From assembly GCA_014238595.1 (NCBI GenBank), contig JABAAV010000035.1, positions 1 to 14,765 of the forward strand: a DNA stretch of 14,765 nt. The letters are read 5' to 3'. Of this stretch, positions 1-7,535 are shown one piece after another; the first letter of the stretch is position 1; the number at the start of each line of letters is the position of its first letter. The translations under genes were made by a program, and so were the position numbers. The stretch comes from Myxococcales bacterium. GTDB lineage: Bacteria > Myxococcota_A > Polyangia > Haliangiales > J016. Below the pieces are notes generated by a model that was not told the origin of the DNA, searched no databases, and saw only the letters and a list, made by a program, of their open reading frames with translations.

Positions 1-598
1 AAGGATGCAGTCCTGTGGTAACAATGGCACGCGCCATTGCTGATCGTACAATGCTATAGCCATAGTTCAAAAGCGTATTAACACCTGTTTCGTTACGGTT
101 TCGACGAAACGCTTTCCCCAATAACAAAGGCCAATAATACCGTGCGGCTTGAGCTTCAATGTTATCTGGATCTCCCGATCGAACCTGTTTGATAAAGGCT
201 GACATTTTTGCTGTATCGGTGCCTATCCGTGCCAACACGGCTTGTTGTTGCATGATTTTGGCTTGAACAATCGACTGCCACAACCGTTTGCGAAGCGGTT
301 TGGTTGCTTCGAGCTGTGCTCTCATGCGTTTAGATTGGACATGATGCCCTTTTAAAGGCCATATCCATGATACAGGGAGATGATTGGCACCACAAACCAC
401 AGCTACAATGCCACGATGGGCAAACTCGACTAAAAGACTGTTAGAATAGGTCAGCCCATGAGCATTGCACAACACAACAGCAATATCATCCAACGGGATC
501 CGTGCAATTTCGGTTCGTCCTTTTGAGATAAGCATAAATCCCTGTTTGCGAGACAAATATTGCCCATCAGATTCTATTTCAATCAGACGACCAAGCAT
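1..598 (-). CDS. cas1: CRISPR-associated endonuclease Cas1, type II (3' end cut by window edge)
   Basis: Cas1 is the integrase that, with Cas2, inserts new spacers into the CRISPR array. Reading the minus strand from the ATG at 598-596 gives 199 codons without a stop up to the window edge; the family is usually about 300 residues. The N-terminal beta domain contains the SNSLLVEFAHRGIVAVVCG stretch (about residues 52-70), typical of Cas1. The helical domain carries the conserved catalytic Glu at E148 in NIEAQAARYYWP. The reading ends at GLHP (residues 196-199), just before the catalytic His and Asp expected further on, so activity cannot be judged. The start lies 3 bases after the cas9 stop and has no well-placed ribosome binding site, which suggests translation coupled to cas9. 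The cas9-cas1 order is standard for type II; cas2 should be the next gene to the left. Confidence 0.96.
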   Translation of the reverse strand, partial: MLGRLIEIESDGQYLSRKQGFMLISKGRTEIARIPLDDIAVVLCNAHGLTYSNSLLVEFAHRGIVAVVCGANHLPVSWIWPLKGHHVQSKRMRAQLEATKPLRKRLWQSIVQAKIMQQQAVLARIGTDTAKMSAFIKQVRSGDPDNIEAQAARYYWPLLLGKAFRRNRNETGVNTLLNYGYSIVRSAMARAIVTTGLHP

Positions 599-601
599 GG
601 A

Positions 602-3600
602 TTAATCAATCATAATGGGATGTCCTCGTTCATAGATTCGCCCCAAAGCATCGATATACACATGACGCATATTATGTTTTTCCATCAGCACTGATGCTGC
701 GATCCTTTTTCCTGCTTCCGTGTTGGCTTCGTTAGGGCGCGTATAGCCAATTGAATTCCCAGACAATTTCTGAACACGATATAAATCGCTGCCATTTAAA
801 AGAATATAATCATTAATATAGAGGCGCATGATTTTCTTTGCGGCAGGATGAGGTTTTAATTGATTATAATGTTTCAAAAAATCTTTCCTGTTGGCATCCC
901 GAAGCGTCACAGTCACCGAGGCATATTTTTTTTTGTGTTTCTTTTTATTTCGATTATCAGGCAGTTTATAAATATCCATAAAGGCATTGCCATGAGGTTT
1001 GAACCATTGTTCAACCTTTCCTTCTTTGTTTTTAGAGCCTTCAATAACAGTAAGTTTCTCTTCAATCTTGACGGAACGCACCCCTGATCGTGCTCCTTTA
1101 AACCCATATTTTTTTAATGCATGCGGTTTGGCAATGCTGTCAATGAATGTTTTTTCTTTTGATTCTTTTTTGCCAGATCCATCTTGAGTTGAAGGTTCTT
1201 TTTGTGCTTCCACAAATTCCCAATGACGTTTCATCGCATCTTTTAATTTCGAATCACGAATATTTTGTTTCCCAGAATTTTTGACAAGAATTGTGTTGAT
1301 AATATCTTTGTTCACAGGTTTGGTATAAACACCCATCACAGGCTTAGTATAATCAACATTGCTGCCATCTTCTTTGATTTTTTCTGCCATGCCGTAAGCC
1401 GTCTCGTTATGAAGCTGACCCGATGTCGTATCTTGTTTTATCCTCGAGTGTTTTCCTGGACGCACGCGTTCAGGACGATGCGAAACAACTATGGCATCCA
1501 TAACGGGTTCAATTTGATCTCTAAAATCATCCCATGGAGCATCGAGTGTAATTTTAGGCGTTCCATCATGATGTATTTTTTTTGTTGTGGCACTCGCTCT
1601 GCTGTATCGTTGCAGTGTTCTTCGATCCGTGAGTGCAATCACAATGGCATCAAGGGCATGATGTCGGTGATCGGTTCGATCTTTTTCGTTAGCCTGTTCA
1701 TTCAACAGTTCATTAAATCCCCATTGACGCCGTAATCTTCCTGTTAATTGTCCTGGGGTCACCCATACATTTTTAAGAGGATCTTTAATAATCGTTTTTA
1801 AATAATCCGCAGATACTCGTGAAAAATAACTGGTGTCGTTCAGTTGGCGTGCCGCAAATCCAAGTTTTGGATCAAGCTCCAATTTTGCATTAATGACATC
1901 TTCTTTTTTAAAACGCCATTGTTTGTTTTTTGGTAAGCTGGCCGATTTTGCAAGCCATCCAAAGGCTTCATGAGGTGTTCTATTCCCTTTTTCTCGATTG
2001 CATTTGATGTGACAAAGAATTTTGTTTGCCATGCTTTCATCTAATGATTTGCTGACCGGTAAGATGTGATCAACATCTGTTTCTTCGGACAACACCATCG
2101 CTTGTGATATTGTTTTGTCACAATAGGGACAACAATGTTTTAATGGCTCTAATTCAGCGTATAATCGCAACTTGTTACGCCAATGATAACTTGGATTTTT
2201 CCCTGATGCTTGAATCTGTTCATTGTATTTTTCGTTGTTTTTTGTATTGGTTTTTTGCTTCTTTTCATAGTTGCTTTTTTGTTCTTGATTCCATTTTAAA
2301 TCACGGGCAAGTTCAATCACTACTTGTGAGGGTTTACCATGTTGGGCAATCAATGCATTGACCACTCGCCTTAACTGCCCTAACCCAATATGCACGGTTG
2401 GATTAGAAATTTTACCATAACGTTTGCTGTCATCATCCTCGGGCTTCGGATCATCCACACCACCTGTCGTTGATCGTGGAACGACTTTGCCATAATAACC
2501 AAGGGTATCGTGACACATAATGTCATCGTTATTGTAAAAATCAGGGTATTTTTCTTTGACAGCTTCTGTCAAATCACAATGATGTTCTTCCATGTAGGCT
2601 GTTAATTTTAATGCGGCTTTTTGGCTCACATGACCATAGCCCTGTGGCAAAGACAAAGAGACCATGATTTCGGCCTGCTCCAATGTCAATCCCCATTCTT
2701 CCTGAGCTTTACGAACAAGGCCATCATCATCAAGATCATCATGTTCATCTAAAAGCAATTCGACAATTGTATTTTGTTCTTCAATCGTTTTTTTAAACCA
2801 TGATTTCCCGAATACTTCATTGTCTTTCGTACCACTGAGCAAAACCCCTGTTACATCTCCTTTTAATGTTTTGCGCACCTCTGTTTCAAGATTAATTGCA
2901 ACATTCGAACCTAGTTGTAATTTTTTCAGCAATGTTTTGCTTGAAAATTCCACATTCTTTTTAGCTAAAAGAAAATCTACTGCATCTTTGCGTTGTTGTT
3001 GCGACAATGAAATAGTCTCTCCCGTATCCACATGAATTCGTATGTTTGCAACCTCTTGAACGATACGAAAGCGTTGAATGATAGGCAGTGCTTTAGCAGC
3101 ACGTTTCTCATCAGGTTCATATTGGCATTTCCCGACAACACCAGGTTTCAATGGACGTTGATGAAAAATAATCTCACGCAAATCATCCCATTGCTCTGGC
3201 GTGAGTTGATGGCAATCTGCTTGTTTTTTTCTAATTGCATCAAATTCATCTGCATACATAGCTCTGCTGGGATAGCCGTAATCTTCATCTTTTAACAAAT
3301 GAGGTTTGAATCGTATTCCTTTGGTTTTATTCCTTTTTTTTGTATTTTTTGCATACAAAAAAGCCCCTAGAGTAGTCTGATTTTCTTTTAAATGAGCCTC
3401 TAATCGCTTGATACCCTCTTTCAAATCACTCTTTGTTTCTTTTGTGTTTTCTTTGCGATTGGACTTAAAGCCTCTACGCTGATTGAGATGAAACAAAACA
3501 CGACCCAGCTCATAAGAAGATAATTGTTCTATGATGGCTTGGGCACGCAGCTTGTAAGGATCCTCCTGTTCAAGCTTTTTGCGATCAGATTTATTGGGAG

Positions 3601-3910
3601 GCATTAGTCCAAACTTAATGAGACGGTTCATTAGTTTTGCACGCCGACGTAAATAGCGATCACGTCTACGACGTGCGCCTCGTGCTTGACGACGTGTCAC
3701 GGCATTTGAGACTGATGTTTTTGCATTACGACCATCCGAAAAAATACGAACTCCCGCTTTCAATACCTTGTTAGGGTTGTTCTCATCATCCAAACAGAGC
3801 ATGGCCCATCCAATGGAGTTTGTGCCCAAGTCCAAGCCCAAACGATAGTTGACAGAATTATCTTTTTTGTTCATACTCCGTCTTATACTATATTTAAGGT
3901 TTCGTTTCAT
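602..3910 (-). CDS. cas9: CRISPR-associated endonuclease Cas9, type II-C
   Basis: RNA-guided DNA endonuclease that cuts both strands of invading DNA using a crRNA:tracrRNA pair. All nuclease motifs are visible and intact: RuvC-I LGLDLGTNSIGW with D27; an arginine-rich bridge helix around residues 70-105; RuvC-II VVIELARDL with E533; the HNH domain with VDHILP (D614, H615) and N638; and RuvC-III HHALDAIVIA with H751 and D754. The HNH domain is framed by C594/C597 and C633/C637, a zinc-binding arrangement common in small Cas9s. The C-terminal 250 residues should be the PAM-interacting region. A length of 1102 and a compact recognition lobe fit subtype II-C; the absence of csn2 or cas4 cannot be confirmed because the locus continues off the left edge. 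The start is uncertain: M1 (3910) has no Shine-Dalgarno, while M13 (3874) gives the more usual short leader MNKKDNSVNYRLGLDLG and has GGAG only 1 base upstream. The coding strand carries an A9 run at 934-926. Confidence 0.98.
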   Translation of the reverse strand: MKRNLKYSIRRSMNKKDNSVNYRLGLDLGTNSIGWAMLCLDDENNPNKVLKAGVRIFSDGRNAKTSVSNAVTRRQARGARRRRDRYLRRRAKLMNRLIKFGLMPPNKSDRKKLEQEDPYKLRAQAIIEQLSSYELGRVLFHLNQRRGFKSNRKENTKETKSDLKEGIKRLEAHLKENQTTLGAFLYAKNTKKRNKTKGIRFKPHLLKDEDYGYPSRAMYADEFDAIRKKQADCHQLTPEQWDDLREIIFHQRPLKPGVVGKCQYEPDEKRAAKALPIIQRFRIVQEVANIRIHVDTGETISLSQQQRKDAVDFLLAKKNVEFSSKTLLKKLQLGSNVAINLETEVRKTLKGDVTGVLLSGTKDNEVFGKSWFKKTIEEQNTIVELLLDEHDDLDDDGLVRKAQEEWGLTLEQAEIMVSLSLPQGYGHVSQKAALKLTAYMEEHHCDLTEAVKEKYPDFYNNDDIMCHDTLGYYGKVVPRSTTGGVDDPKPEDDDSKRYGKISNPTVHIGLGQLRRVVNALIAQHGKPSQVVIELARDLKWNQEQKSNYEKKQKTNTKNNEKYNEQIQASGKNPSYHWRNKLRLYAELEPLKHCCPYCDKTISQAMVLSEETDVDHILPVSKSLDESMANKILCHIKCNREKGNRTPHEAFGWLAKSASLPKNKQWRFKKEDVINAKLELDPKLGFAARQLNDTSYFSRVSADYLKTIIKDPLKNVWVTPGQLTGRLRRQWGFNELLNEQANEKDRTDHRHHALDAIVIALTDRRTLQRYSRASATTKKIHHDGTPKITLDAPWDDFRDQIEPVMDAIVVSHRPERVRPGKHSRIKQDTTSGQLHNETAYGMAEKIKEDGSNVDYTKPVMGVYTKPVNKDIINTILVKNSGKQNIRDSKLKDAMKRHWEFVEAQKEPSTQDGSGKKESKEKTFIDSIAKPHALKKYGFKGARSGVRSVKIEEKLTVIEGSKNKEGKVEQWFKPHGNAFMDIYKLPDNRNKKKHKKKYASVTVTLRDANRKDFLKHYNQLKPHPAAKKIMRLYINDYILLNGSDLYRVQKLSGNSIGYTRPNEANTEAGKRIAASVLMEKHNMRHVYIDALGRIYERGHPIMID
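3849..3877 (+). promoter_or_regulatory. candidate promoter for the tracrRNA, inside the cas9 start region
   Basis: A perfect -35 box TTGACA (3849-3854) is followed by a 17-base spacer and CATACT (3872-3877), four of six matches to the -10 consensus. It points rightwards into the tracrRNA candidate and would start transcription near 3884. It lies within the antisense strand of the first codons of cas9. A second -10-like box, TATACT, lies at 3884-3889 but lacks a matching -35. This is pattern matching only. Confidence 0.35.
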
Positions 3911-3915
3911 GTTTA
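3887..3915 (-). promoter_or_regulatory. possible cas9 promoter
   Basis: On the minus strand TAAACA (3915-3910, four of six matches to TTGACA) precedes TATAGT (3892-3887, five of six matches to TATAAT) with a 17-base spacer. It would start transcription near 3880, only a few bases before the alternative cas9 start at 3874, and would exclude the longer start at 3910. It shares the AT-rich stretch 3884-3897 with a plus-strand -10-like box. Weak evidence. Confidence 0.25.
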
Positions 3916-3930
3916 GCCGATTGAAGATTG

Positions 3931-3966
3931 TGTGCCTTTACTCATGGAAACATGGGAACCAATAAC
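3931..3966 (+). other. candidate tracrRNA anti-repeat
   Basis: This 36-base segment precedes the first tracrRNA hairpin, where the anti-repeat sits in type II-C tracrRNAs. Its reverse complement begins GTTATTGGTTCCCATG, matching the GTT start of most type II repeats, so the unseen CRISPR repeat should resemble it, with bulges likely in its second half. It contains an imperfect tandem CATGGAAA/CATGGGAA (3943-3958). Boundaries are inferred from the usual 36-base repeat length. Confidence 0.55.
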
Positions 3967-4005
3967 AAGCGGTAATAGTACTTCGGTACTGTTGCTGCAA
4001 CATAT

Positions 4006-4032
4006 AAGAAGCGAGCTCTGGCTCGCTTTCTT
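4006..4032 (+). terminator. terminator-like hairpin at the end of the tracrRNA
   Basis: The stem AAGAAGCGAGC pairs with GCTCGCTTTCTT around a TCTG loop: eight continuous pairs, one bulged T, then three more. The 3' arm itself ends TTTCTT but there is no long T tract beyond it, so termination may be partial. The palindrome would also form on the minus strand. It could equally be the last structural hairpin of the tracrRNA. Confidence 0.65.
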
Positions 4033-4047
4033 GCATTATCCACCACG

Positions 4048-5754
4048 ATGACTCAAACCAAATCCGATCCAGAAACAGCATTGACACGTTTTCTCTCTGT
4101 CAATGAAACGACATCTGTACAGAAGCGTTACAATGCATTGCTTGCACATGATAATGCCAAAGAGATGGTGCAAGCGTTACCTGTGCCTGATTTTTATCAA
4201 TTAGTCTCTGATATGGGACTCTCTGATGCACATGATTTGGTGACATTGGCTTCCCCGTCACAAATCCAAGGATGTTTTGATTTGTCAGGATGGGCAAGAG
4301 ATCAGGTTGATTTAACACAAGTTAATGTGTGGATTGATGCGTTGCTTGAAACAGGGTTTGAAAACACATGTCATGTATGGCGATGTTTGGATCAAGAATT
4401 TGTCGCATTGATCCTCAAACAATCAACGCGGATTTATGATCATTCCTTAGAAGAAGAAGTTCCTGAAGATTCAGAGCTTCCTGCAATGAAAACCCCTGAT
4501 GATTTCTTTTCAATTGAAGTCATCGAAGAACATCCCGAAGATGTGACACGCATTTTTCAACTCATCAATTCGCTCTATCATGGTGATATGCAAATGGCGC
4601 GGCATATTATTATGTCTGCACGTTCTGAACCTATCGCACCGCTTGAAGAGTTGAGTTATCGGTGGCGTTCTGGTCGCATGGAAGATTTAGGATTTCCGAA
4701 TCCACATCGTTCGCTTGAAATTTTTCAAACACTCCCTATTGGCTCGGTATCTATTGGTGAAAACTCATCACCCATTCAACAGGCACGTGCTCTTCCTATC
4801 GACAAAGCATCATTTGTCTTGTCTGCATTTAACATCAACGATCAAACATTTTTAGCGGCAGCACTCGATACCATTGATGATCAACAAGAAATTGATGTCA
4901 TACAAACAGCAACAGGATATTTAATCAATCGAGCCTTGTCAGCCTCCTATGTGTCCCCTGGAGACAAAGACGGTGTCAAACAATGTGCACATCATACCCT
5001 TGCCAGCTTATCGTTGGGTCTTGAAACTGTCACTCGCGGCAAATTATCCAAAGCCGCAGAAGCATTGCGTACTATTTCATTGGTACGCCTCCATCGTTTA
5101 GGATTTAGTGTCACGGTCAAACTTGCCAAAGGTGCGTTTAGTTTTGCGCCTTATAAAAACACCATGAACATACAAGACGCTGCATTGATCACAGCACTGT
5201 GTGAATCACGGCCATGGTTTCCTTGTGTCTTTGACAACACAACCGACAATGAGATGCGCCCTATTTCCAGCTATAACGATGTACGTATTTTAACCAATGC
5301 ATTGGCTGTCATTGGATTCAAAGTGGCTTTTGTATTGGAAGGTATGGGTGTGACTACCGATGTTTTGATTCATTCAGAAACATCATCAACAGTCTCTCAA
5401 CCTCCGATGTTAGACAGTTATGGTCAAACGGCTTTGGCTTATTGTTTGTTAAACAAAACACCTTCGGTAGAACCATTCTCACAGGAATTGTTTACAGCAT
5501 TACGCAATCATATCTCCACATTAACCGATCCAATTGGTGTTTTTTCATTAGAAACAAAAAAAGAAACAGCCAAACGATTACGCAATCATATCGATATTAA
5601 CCTTCCCGAGATCAACAAAAAAGCATTTGAGGAAACTATGGGGGGGTGGCTCGATGAACTCGCCATATCGATCACGCAATTGACGGAAACCAGCCGGCCG
5701 AACCCTAAATTTTGGAATACAATCCGGTTGATTGATAGCAAAATAAATCATTAA
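4048..5754 (+). CDS. DUF6178 family protein
   Basis: A 568-residue protein that I recognise by its pattern as a member of the uncharacterised DUF6178 family, best known from deltaproteobacterial-type genomes. Family-like stretches are the N-terminal helical part with VQALPVPDFYQLVSDMG, LASPSQIQGCFDLSGW and the following helix, and the motif RWRSGRMEDLGFP at residues 205-217. An acidic linker lies around residues 134-155. No signal peptide, membrane segment or catalytic motif is visible, so a cytoplasmic location is likely; function is unknown. The start follows the tracrRNA terminator hairpin by only 15 bases, with no Shine-Dalgarno and no room for a separate promoter after the hairpin. The next gene begins 81 bases downstream. 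There is no reason beyond adjacency to link it to CRISPR. A G7 run occurs near the 3' end (5640-5646). Confidence 0.78.
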   Translation: MTQTKSDPETALTRFLSVNETTSVQKRYNALLAHDNAKEMVQALPVPDFYQLVSDMGLSDAHDLVTLASPSQIQGCFDLSGWARDQVDLTQVNVWIDALLETGFENTCHVWRCLDQEFVALILKQSTRIYDHSLEEEVPEDSELPAMKTPDDFFSIEVIEEHPEDVTRIFQLINSLYHGDMQMARHIIMSARSEPIAPLEELSYRWRSGRMEDLGFPNPHRSLEIFQTLPIGSVSIGENSSPIQQARALPIDKASFVLSAFNINDQTFLAAALDTIDDQQEIDVIQTATGYLINRALSASYVSPGDKDGVKQCAHHTLASLSLGLETVTRGKLSKAAEALRTISLVRLHRLGFSVTVKLAKGAFSFAPYKNTMNIQDAALITALCESRPWFPCVFDNTTDNEMRPISSYNDVRILTNALAVIGFKVAFVLEGMGVTTDVLIHSETSSTVSQPPMLDSYGQTALAYCLLNKTPSVEPFSQELFTALRNHISTLTDPIGVFSLETKKETAKRLRNHIDINLPEINKKAFEETMGGWLDELAISITQLTETSRPNPKFWNTIRLIDSKINH

Positions 5755-5768
5755 CAACCCATCGTCTA

Positions 5769-5797
5769 TTGACAACATAACTATTCATCGCTATCCC
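5769..5797 (+). promoter_or_regulatory. possible promoter of the gld-type ABC operon
   Basis: In the 81-base gap before the ABC ATPase gene, a perfect -35 box TTGACA (5769-5774) is followed 17 bases later by TATCCC (5792-5797), only three of six matches to the -10 consensus. The position is right for the operon but the -10 is poor. Confidence 0.3.
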
Positions 5798-5821
5798 TTT
5801 GCTTTGTTTCAATCATCAATC

Positions 5822-5828
5822 AAAGGAG
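5822..5828 (+). promoter_or_regulatory. Shine-Dalgarno site fixing a GTG start
   Basis: AAAGGAG lies 7 bases before the GTG at 5836-5838. It is the strongest ribosome binding site in the window and supports the non-ATG start of the ABC ATPase gene. Confidence 0.85.
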
Positions 5829-5835
5829 TTCGTTT

Positions 5836-6825
5836 GTGCCTAAAATCGACACCAATACAATGATCGGAGTGAACGATCTTGTTCGTGCCTATTCAAAACA
5901 TAAACGTCCCGCAGTGGATGGGATTACCTTTTCGGTATCCCGTGGCGAAGTCCTTGGCTTTTTAGGTCCCAACGGAGCTGGAAAATCAACCACCATGAAG
6001 GTGCTTACTTGCTTTTTACCACCGACTAATGGTCACGTTACCATTGCAGGACATAATGTTTACAGTGATTCGATCGCCGTACGGAAACATGTTGGATATC
6101 TTCCAGAAGATACACCGCTATACAAAGACATGACTGTCTTAGGCTATTTAGAATATGTGGCTGAACTGCGCAACATTCCTTTTTCAGAACGAAAACATCG
6201 CATCGGAGCAGTGGGAGAAACCACAGGTATTCTCGATGTACTCGGGAAATACATCCGTGAGCTTTCACGTGGCTATCGTCAACGTGTCGGGCTTGCACAA
6301 GCCATGATTCATGATCCTGACGTACTCATTCTCGATGAACCCACCAGTGGATTGGATCCTAATCAAATCGTAGAAATCAGAGAACTGGTTCGAAGAATCG
6401 GCAAAGAGAAAACAGTGATTCTCTCTACGCATATTCTTCCTGAAGTTCAGGCCACATGCACCCGTGTTGTCATTATCAATCACGGTAAAATTGTCGCCGA
6501 TGGAACACCTGATGCATTGATTGCTCAAGAGCAAACGAATCGTTATCGTATGCTTTTTGCACGCAATATTTCTGATAACTCACTGCCTCCAGCAACAGCT
6601 ATTGAACAAAAGATTAAAGCATTGAGTGGCGTTAAACACATCACGCATAGTGATACAGAAACCAATGAAATTCAGTTTGATATCGTTAGTGATGCAACAA
6701 CAGATCTGCGACTGAATTTATTCCAACTCGCGTCGCAACAAAATCTTCCTTTACTAGAGCTCGATCGTAAAACAGCATCCCTTGAAGATGTTTTCTCACG
6801 TTTGACTCGTTCAGAGGAGCTATAA
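5836..6825 (+). CDS. ABC transporter ATP-binding protein (GldA-like)
   Basis: ATPase subunit of an ABC-2-type transporter; it should bind ATP and drive the permease encoded next. Motifs are all present: Walker A GPNGAGKS at residues 44-51, signature LSRGYRQR at 143-150, Walker B VLILDEP at 163-169 with catalytic E168, D-loop SGLD at 171-174 and switch H199. The Q-loop position reads GYLPEDTPLY (88-96), where the usual Gln is replaced by an acidic residue, as is common in GldA-type ATPases. The last 110 residues form a C-terminal extension seen in this group. The GTG start is backed by AAAGGAG at 7 bases. First gene of a four-gene operon with permease, GldG-type and DUF4340 proteins. In Bacteroidetes the Gld version is needed for gliding; elsewhere, as here, the substrate is unknown. 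Confidence 0.95.
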   Translation: MPKIDTNTMIGVNDLVRAYSKHKRPAVDGITFSVSRGEVLGFLGPNGAGKSTTMKVLTCFLPPTNGHVTIAGHNVYSDSIAVRKHVGYLPEDTPLYKDMTVLGYLEYVAELRNIPFSERKHRIGAVGETTGILDVLGKYIRELSRGYRQRVGLAQAMIHDPDVLILDEPTSGLDPNQIVEIRELVRRIGKEKTVILSTHILPEVQATCTRVVIINHGKIVADGTPDALIAQEQTNRYRMLFARNISDNSLPPATAIEQKIKALSGVKHITHSDTETNEIQFDIVSDATTDLRLNLFQLASQQNLPLLELDRKTASLEDVFSRLTRSEEL

Positions 6826-6827
6826 TT

Positions 6828-7535
6828 ATGAAAACCATCTGGTGTATTACAAAAAGAGAAACAGGCGCCTATTTTAAATCGCCCATCGCCTATGTCATTT
6901 TGGCTGCATTTGCAGCGATAAACAGTATCCTTTTCTTTAATGACAACTTTTTTATTCAACGAACAGCATCACTAAGCGGGTTGTTTGGAACATTTCCGTT
7001 AATCTTCCTGTTGTTTGCACCCGCATTGTCAATGCGTTTGTTAGCTGAAGAACGCGGAACAGGAACATTCCAATTGCTTGTTACAATGCCTGTTCATGAT
7101 TATCAAATTGTCGTTGGGAAATTTCTCTCAGCGATTTTTGTCTTATTCGTTGCATTAGTCTGCACCTTCCCGATTGCAATCACAGTTAGTGGTTTTGGTC
7201 CGTTGGATTGGGGTGCAGTGTTTTCAGGATATCTAGGTTCTTTTTTGCTCGGTAGCATCTATATCTCTATTGGATTACTTGGATCAGCATTAACCAAAGA
7301 ACAGATCGTAGCATTCATGCTAGGCATGACCCTCTGTTTTATCACATTTTCATTGCGTTGGTTTATTGACTCAAGTGCGCTGGGCTATGCCATTCGTTAT
7401 GCTGCTCCTGATTTTCACTTTCTCAATCTTCAAAAGGGATTTGTTGAATTCAGAACCATTATTTATTTCTTATCCGTCATCTTTGCGTTTCTTGCTTTGA
7501 GCACTCACTCACTCACCTCAAGGAGATGGAAATGA
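6828..7535 (+). CDS. ABC-2 type transporter permease (GldF-like)
   Basis: Inner-membrane permease of 235 residues with six predicted helices: about residues 18-38, 50-72, 98-122, 131-156, 162-182 and 211-230. The segment LLAEERGTGTFQLLVTMPV after helix 2 is the characteristic cytoplasmic coupling region of GldF/NosY-type ABC-2 permeases. The start lies 2 bases after the ATPase stop, with AGAGGAG 8 bases upstream inside the preceding gene. Its stop overlaps the next gene by four bases (ATGA), so the three products are likely made in step and assemble as a transporter. Confidence 0.93.
   Translation: MKTIWCITKRETGAYFKSPIAYVILAAFAAINSILFFNDNFFIQRTASLSGLFGTFPLIFLLFAPALSMRLLAEERGTGTFQLLVTMPVHDYQIVVGKFLSAIFVLFVALVCTFPIAITVSGFGPLDWGAVFSGYLGSFLLGSIYISIGLLGSALTKEQIVAFMLGMTLCFITFSLRWFIDSSALGYAIRYAAPDFHFLNLQKGFVEFRTIIYFLSVIFAFLALSTHSLTSRRWK
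7520..7525 (+). promoter_or_regulatory. Shine-Dalgarno site deciding the gldG-type start
   Basis: AAGGAG ends directly before an ATG at 7526 but is 6 bases before the ATG at 7532. The second ATG is therefore the likely start, giving an ATGA overlap with the permease stop and a protein beginning MKKPNSLF. Confidence 0.75.

Larger units (their letters stand above)
3884..4033 (+). ncRNA. candidate tracrRNA of the type II-C CRISPR system
   Basis: The tracrRNA pairs with the CRISPR repeat part of the pre-crRNA, allows its processing and anchors the guide in Cas9. Nothing here is homology-searched; the call rests on position and structure. The gene lies in the only non-coding stretch beside cas9, divergent from it. 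It contains in order a candidate anti-repeat ending CAATAAC (about 3931-3966); a hairpin at 3969-3998 with 13 consecutive pairs closed by C(UUCG)G; a short linker AACATA; and a terminator-like hairpin at 4006-4032. The first hairpin uses three G.U pairs, which become A.C mismatches on the other strand, so the plus strand is the transcribed one. This order resembles the Neisseria meningitidis tracrRNA, where the anti-repeat also contains GAACC, ends ACAAT and leads into a stem closing in GCCGCAAC (here GCTGCAAC). The 5' end is uncertain (about 3884 to 3931) and the 3' end is near 4033. Confidence 0.78.

Noticed and set aside
1265..1735. 156-codon open frame on the plus strand opposite cas9
   Set aside because: It is the antisense of well-conserved cas9 sequence including RuvC-III, has no domain pattern and no ribosome binding site. 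The same applies to the other frames opposite cas9.
7526..7531. Earlier ATG for the GldG-type protein
   Set aside because: AAGGAG touches this ATG with no spacing; the ATG at 7532 has a 6-base spacing and the usual ATGA overlap.
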